DNA of 64,000 nt, taken from the NCBI RefSeq assembly GCF_021462225.1, contig NC_061804.1:39050975-39114974 (forward strand), read 5' to 3'. The translations under genes were made by a program, and so were the position numbers. The notes under the pieces are model-generated. The model made no database searches and was not told the DNA's origin. It saw only the letters and a list, made by a program, of their open reading frames with translations. Position 1 is the first letter of the stretch, and each line of letters begins with the position of its first letter. Source of the DNA: Girardinichthys multiradiatus (Eukaryota; Chordata; Actinopteri; Cyprinodontiformes; Goodeidae). Below, one piece after another: positions 60,375 to 64,000 of this stretch.

Positions 60375-61144
60375 TGGGAGGCTTTGGTGTCAATATCTCC
60401 TTTCCTTACACCATCTGGTCTTTATTCTTGCCAAATCAAGCCATCCAGCAAAACTCCAGCAGTTATTGAATAAGGTTGTGGCTGGTCTAGAGGGTTGTTT
60501 GGTTTATTATTACCTGGTAGTGACTCATGCCATGCTCGTCAAAATCACGTTGGAGCATTGTTTGACTGGTCGGCTTATGCCAAGCACAACATTAATCTTG
60601 CTAAATATTAGTTTGCCAAGGCAAAAGGACATATCTGGGTTGTGTGGTGGGACAAGGTTCTTTGGCCCTTGTGCAGACAAAGATTGCAGCAAATATCCTG
60701 TACCAACAAAAAAAAAAAGGAACTACAAAGATTTTTGTGTTTGGTGGGGTACTGTGAAAGTTTTTGTAAAAACGTTTTCACTGTTGCATTGATGAGCTGC
60801 TGAAGGCCAAAGCAAGTTTTTTTGGTCATCTGAATGCCAGAAAGCTTTTTACTTTCTTTATTTAGGACCCCTGTTTTTTTTAGCAGTTCCATTGTTTTGA
60901 TCGTCCACTTGTGCTCCAGTTGAACACTAGCCAAGTTAGTGAGGTAACAGTCTTACTGCTAATAAATAATCAGGTTGTGGTAAGACCCATCAGCTTTCCT
61001 CCACAGCATTTAACAGTTATCAGGTTAACTATTCTGTGATTAAGGAAGAGGCATTAACACTTATTTCTGATTTGGAACATTTTGATGTTTATTTTGCTGG
61101 AGTTTCCCTGGTGTTCTACACAGACCAAAACTCTCTCATGTTTC
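60375..61144 (+). pseudogene. Gypsy-type retrotransposon pol fragment (RT and start of RNase H)
   Basis: Conceptual frames shift repeatedly, but the RT blocks are clear: QQLLNKVVAGLEGCLVYY (60450-60505) where the catalytic YLDD box is damaged; GCVVGQGSLALVQ (~60640); KELQRFLCLVGYCESFC (60720-60770); and SSECQKAF (~60840). RNase H words follow: [20 protein letters not shown] (61028-61085) and [12 protein letters not shown] (61110-61145). Then an L2 LINE interrupts it. No LTR, gag or protease is visible. Not functional. Confidence 0.8.
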
Positions 61145-62599
61145 TGTAACTTCCTACAACTTCCTAACAATGACCAACCGCTTCGATGTCTTCCAGTCAG
61201 GCTTCCGTGCTCACCACAGTACAGAGACTGCTCTTGCCAAGGTGTTCAATGACATCCGTATAAATGCAGACTGTGGAACAACCACAGTGCTGGTATTATT
61301 GGACCTTAGTGCAGCATTAGACACTGTTGATCACTTCATTTTATTAGAACTCCTGGAAAACTGGGTCGGCCTTTCTGGAACAGCACTCAACTGGTTTAAA
61401 ATTTATTTGAAGGACAGGGACTTTTTTGTGTCAGTAGGTAACTTTACATCAGAGACCACAAAAATCACATGTGGCGTTCCCCAAGGATCCATCTTAGGGC
61501 CCCTCCTATTCAATATCTACTTGCTCCCCCTAACTCAGATTTTAATAAACAACAACGTAAGTTATCATAACTATGCAGACGACACACAGCTATACATTAC
61601 GATGTCACCAGGTGACTATGAACCCATTCAAGCGCTGGGTAAATGCTTAGAAGAAATCAATGCATGGATGAGCCAAAATTTTCTTCAGCTGAATCAAAAC
61701 AAATCTGAAGTAATAATCTTTGGACCAAAGGAAGAGCGTTTAAAAGTTAGCACACAGCTTCAGTTAATACAGCTAGAAACCACCAGTCAGGCTCGAAACC
61801 TTGGTGTAGTGATGGACTCAGACCTAAACCTTCAGAGGCACATAAAAACAGTAACAAGGTCGGCCTTCTATCACCTAAAGAACATCTCCAGGATTAAAGG
61901 ACTAATGTCTCAGCAGGACCTTGAAAAATTAATTCATGTGTTCATCTTTAGTAGAATTGATTACTGCAATGGTGTCTTCACAGGTCTGCCTAAAAAGTCA
62001 ATCAGACAGCTGCAGTTGATCCAGAACGCTGCTGCCCGCGTCCTCACTAGAACTAAGAAAGTGGAGCACATCACCCCGGTTCTAAAGTCCCTACACTGGT
62101 TCCCTGTAGCTCAGAGAATAGAGTTTAAAATACTTCTGTTAGTCTATAAATCACTGAATGGCTTAGTACCAAAATACATTACAGACTTGTTGTCAGTATA
62201 TCAACCACCCAGACCTCTCAGGTATTCTCGCTCAAATCTACTCTGCAGAACCAGAACCAGAACCAAACATGGAGAAGCAGCTTTTAGTTCTTATGCTCCA
62301 CTAATCTGGAATAAACTCCCAGAAAACTGTAAAAGCACCGAAACCCTAAGTTGCTTTAAATCAACATTAAAAATTTGTTTAGAGTGGCCTTTGACTGTGC
62401 CATCTGAACATTGTTGGTTGGGTTTTCCGTCCAATTTTCCTTTAATTTTCTTATCCATCATTCTATTCTCTTTTTTTTTCTTAATTACCTCTGTTGTTTG
62501 ATTTTCTGTATCATTGTAATGTTTTTCCTTATGTACAGCGCCTTGAGTGCCTTGTTGCTGAAAAGTGCTATATAAATAAACTTGACTTGACTTGACTTG
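61145..62599 (+). mobile_element. L2-like LINE inserted in the Gypsy fragment
   Basis: 5'-truncated element ending TATAAATAAACTTGACTTGA and a CTTGA-repeat tail at 62599. It carries one long open frame, and it lies exactly between the two halves of the Gypsy RNase H region. The open reading frame and clean tail mark it as younger than the Gypsy copy and younger than the L2 copy in btg3. Confidence 0.9.
61170..62501 (+). CDS. L2-clade reverse transcriptase, partial ORF2 (443 codons)
   Basis: Open throughout: [20 protein letters not shown] (domain 0-2), [20 protein letters not shown] (first catalytic Asp), [18 protein letters not shown], and [12 protein letters not shown] (the catalytic YADD box). 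It continues through [31 protein letters not shown] and [20 protein letters not shown] to the C-terminal [18 protein letters not shown]. The usual N-terminal endonuclease is missing because the copy is 5' truncated, so the Met at 61170 is only an internal one. It could not retrotranspose alone. The last ~50 codons run into the 3' UTR, so the real end may have been slightly earlier. Confidence 0.88.
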   Translation: MTNRFDVFQSGFRAHHSTETALAKVFNDIRINADCGTTTVLVLLDLSAALDTVDHFILLELLENWVGLSGTALNWFKIYLKDRDFFVSVGNFTSETTKITCGVPQGSILGPLLFNIYLLPLTQILINNNVSYHNYADDTQLYITMSPGDYEPIQALGKCLEEINAWMSQNFLQLNQNKSEVIIFGPKEERLKVSTQLQLIQLETTSQARNLGVVMDSDLNLQRHIKTVTRSAFYHLKNISRIKGLMSQQDLEKLIHVFIFSRIDYCNGVFTGLPKKSIRQLQLIQNAAARVLTRTKKVEHITPVLKSLHWFPVAQRIEFKILLLVYKSLNGLVPKYITDLLSVYQPPRPLRYSRSNLLCRTRTRTKHGEAAFSSYAPLIWNKLPENCKSTETLSCFKSTLKICLEWPLTVPSEHCWLGFPSNFPLIFLSIILFSFFFLITSVV

Positions 62600-62735
62600 C
62601 AGTTGCTCAAATGTCCCAACGCCTGATGAGATAATCACATTTCTTGCAAACAGTTAATCTCAACATTTGATATAATTAAGGAACTGACAACATTATTGCA
62701 GATTATCTGTCACATGCTCCTTTGCATAAGTTCCC
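62600..62735 (+). pseudogene. Gypsy RNase H fragment, right of the LINE
   Basis: Continues the RNase H region interrupted at 61144: words QRLMR (62620-62635), HFLQTVNLN (62641-62667) and GTDNIIADYLSHAPL (62683-62727), with in-frame stops between them. After this no integrase is recognisable. Confidence 0.7.
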
Positions 62736-63630
62736 TTTTTGTTTTATTTCTGTCCAGTTTTTACTCTGCGTGTTTTCTTAATTTGTCTTCCAAGTTCTGG
62801 TGTTGTTGAAGAATGTGTGGAGTTAGAAGGTCAAGTGCAAGTTTAAGGTCATGCGTCATTTTGATTTTTTTTTATTCTCGTGCATATTTTGTGCCTTTGG
62901 TGGGACTGCAAGTTCTCTGCTGGGTGTGCTCATTGTTGCAGCTTTTGCAAGAACACGTCCAGTGTCTAAAGTGCAGTAACCAAGCTTATTGAGAACGCCT
63001 GGGTTTGGACATCACAATACCAGTGTGTTCAATAATGTATTCCCAGAGGACTGCTTTGCCACAATATATGTTAAGATATAATATTTCATGCATCAGGCTA
63101 TAATACTTTGTATATTAATAATATCTTTAGCTATATGAATGGACTGTAATTGACCTTAACCTGATTTATATCTTCTGTGGCATCGATGCTAAAACTCATG
63201 GAGAGTGGTGGAGACTATGTTTAATGAAAAATAAAGAAAAGTATAAAATATGGGTAAATCATAATCTGCTGTATGTTTTCATTGCAATTTTCAGATACAG
63301 TATTGCAATTTAATATTTTTTTAATATCATGTAGACCCACATTCCACCTTATATAAGCACCTGGGTACTACAAGGTCACATTGTTTTGTTTCGATTTGTT
63401 TAATTTAACGTACAAAATCTGCATTCAACATGTTCACTCACATTGACATGACTGATTATATGGAGTTCCTGCATCATATTATCAGTTTGCTTTGCTGTTA
63501 TTTTCTTATATTCTTAAATATATATTTGTAAACCTGTCTTTTGTGTCTGTTCCCATTTTTTGTCATAGTCCATGAACCAGGTTGCAATAAAGCAATAACT
63601 TAAGGGTTGAACATCACAGAGTACTGTTCC
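62736..63630. other. No feature recognised
   Basis: AT-rich sequence without ORF or named repeat. Confidence 0.4.
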
Positions 63631-63644
63631 TTCCATCCATCCAT

Positions 63645-63680
<36 letters not shown>

Positions 63681-63726
63681 CCATCCGTCCATCCATCCGT
63701 CCATCCATCCATCCATCCATCCATCC
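63631..63726 (+). repeat. (CCAT)n tetranucleotide tract
   Basis: About 24 CCAT units with a few CCGT variants. It is the tail of the adjacent minus-strand SINE (read as ATGG repeats). Confidence 0.95.
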
Positions 63727-64000
63727 TCTATACCGGCTTCTTCCGTACAGGGTCACGGAGGAGCTGGTGCCTATTTCCAGCAATCTGCAGGCCAGAGGCA
63801 GGGTACAGCCTGGACAGTACATCGCAGGGCAACACAAGAAAAACAATTTGGAATTTAAAGAGACCAATTAACCATATTCATGTTTTTGGACTAGGGAAGG
63901 AAACCTAAGTAGCCATAAAGAACCCACTCATGCCTGGGACATAGACATCCATGCAGACTCCATGCAGAAAGAGTTGAACCCAGGACCTTCTTGCTGCAAT
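63727..64000 (-). repeat. tRNA-derived SINE, head cut by window end
   Basis: On the minus strand the sequence begins near the window end with the B-box-like GGGTTCAACTC and CAGCAAGAAGGTCC. It continues with CATGGAGTCTGCATGG, a core with AATTGGTCTCTTTAAATTCC, and the 3' domain GCAGATTGCTGGAAATAGGC / GGCTGTACCCTGCC, ending in the ATGG tail. The A-box lies beyond the window. Same family as the fragment at 32597-32709. Confidence 0.8.

Noticed and set aside
63607..63867. Protein with Pro-Ser-Ile-His or Met-Asp-Gly-Trp repeats
   Set aside because: Translation of the CCAT microsatellite, not a gene.
1..64000. CRISPR array, phage or bacterial defence system
   Set aside because: No spaced identical repeats, no prokaryotic gene organisation; introns and fish transposons show a vertebrate genome.

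Overview
This is vertebrate (teleost fish) nuclear DNA. It is AT-rich with short exons, long introns, GT/AG splice sites and a typical fish repeat load (Tc1/mariner, PIF/Harbinger, hAT, piggyBac-type MITE, L2-like LINEs, an RTE-clade Rex3 element, tRNA-derived SINEs, a Gypsy fragment). Nothing prokaryotic, no CRISPR array and no operon is present. The species cannot be fixed from the sequence; a spiny-rayed (percomorph) fish is my guess from the repeats.

Three protein-coding genes can be supported, all on the minus strand. (1) 21415-21466 is a first coding exon encoding a signal peptide, ending in a phase-1 donor. By synteny and form it is probably cxadr, with the rest of the gene to the left beyond the window, so 1-21414 would be its upstream-of-exon-2 intron. 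(2) btg3, coding exons between 23776 and 28728, predicted protein 234 aa; a likely promoter and 5' UTR exon lie near 30255-30420. (3) The EURL gene (human C21orf91), coding exons between 40373 and 56800, predicted protein 287 aa, with a CpG-containing promoter/5' UTR exon near 58375-58560. CXADR, BTG3 and C21orf91 are neighbours on human chromosome 21, which supports all three calls as a conserved block, although the putative cxadr is in the opposite relative orientation to human.

Layout. 1-1662: part of a long-terminal-inverted-repeat element. 1663-21414: mostly unassigned, with Tc1, hAT, SINE, Harbinger, Rex3 and piggyBac-type pieces. 21415-21660: putative cxadr first exon. 21660-23775: Tc1 relics, one split by a SINE. 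23776-30420: btg3, whose intron between coding exons 2 and 3 holds a 3.3 kb hAT-like unit containing an L2 LINE. 30430-38000: a LINE/SINE/Tc1/Harbinger nest. 38000-58560: EURL gene, whose 14.4 kb intron contains a complete Tc1-family transposon with an open 334-codon transposase (50459-52068), an older Tc1 and a Rex3 copy. 58560-64000: Tc1, LINE and Gypsy remnants, with an L2 LINE inserted inside the Gypsy RNase H region, and a SINE with a CCAT tail.

I see no evidence of a novel multi-gene system. The most notable items are the apparently intact Tc1 element, several nested insertions with readable junctions, a Harbinger element carrying both a transposase piece and a divergent MADF-like piece, a perfect 19-bp hairpin at 52553-52594, and the reoriented cxadr-btg3 arrangement.
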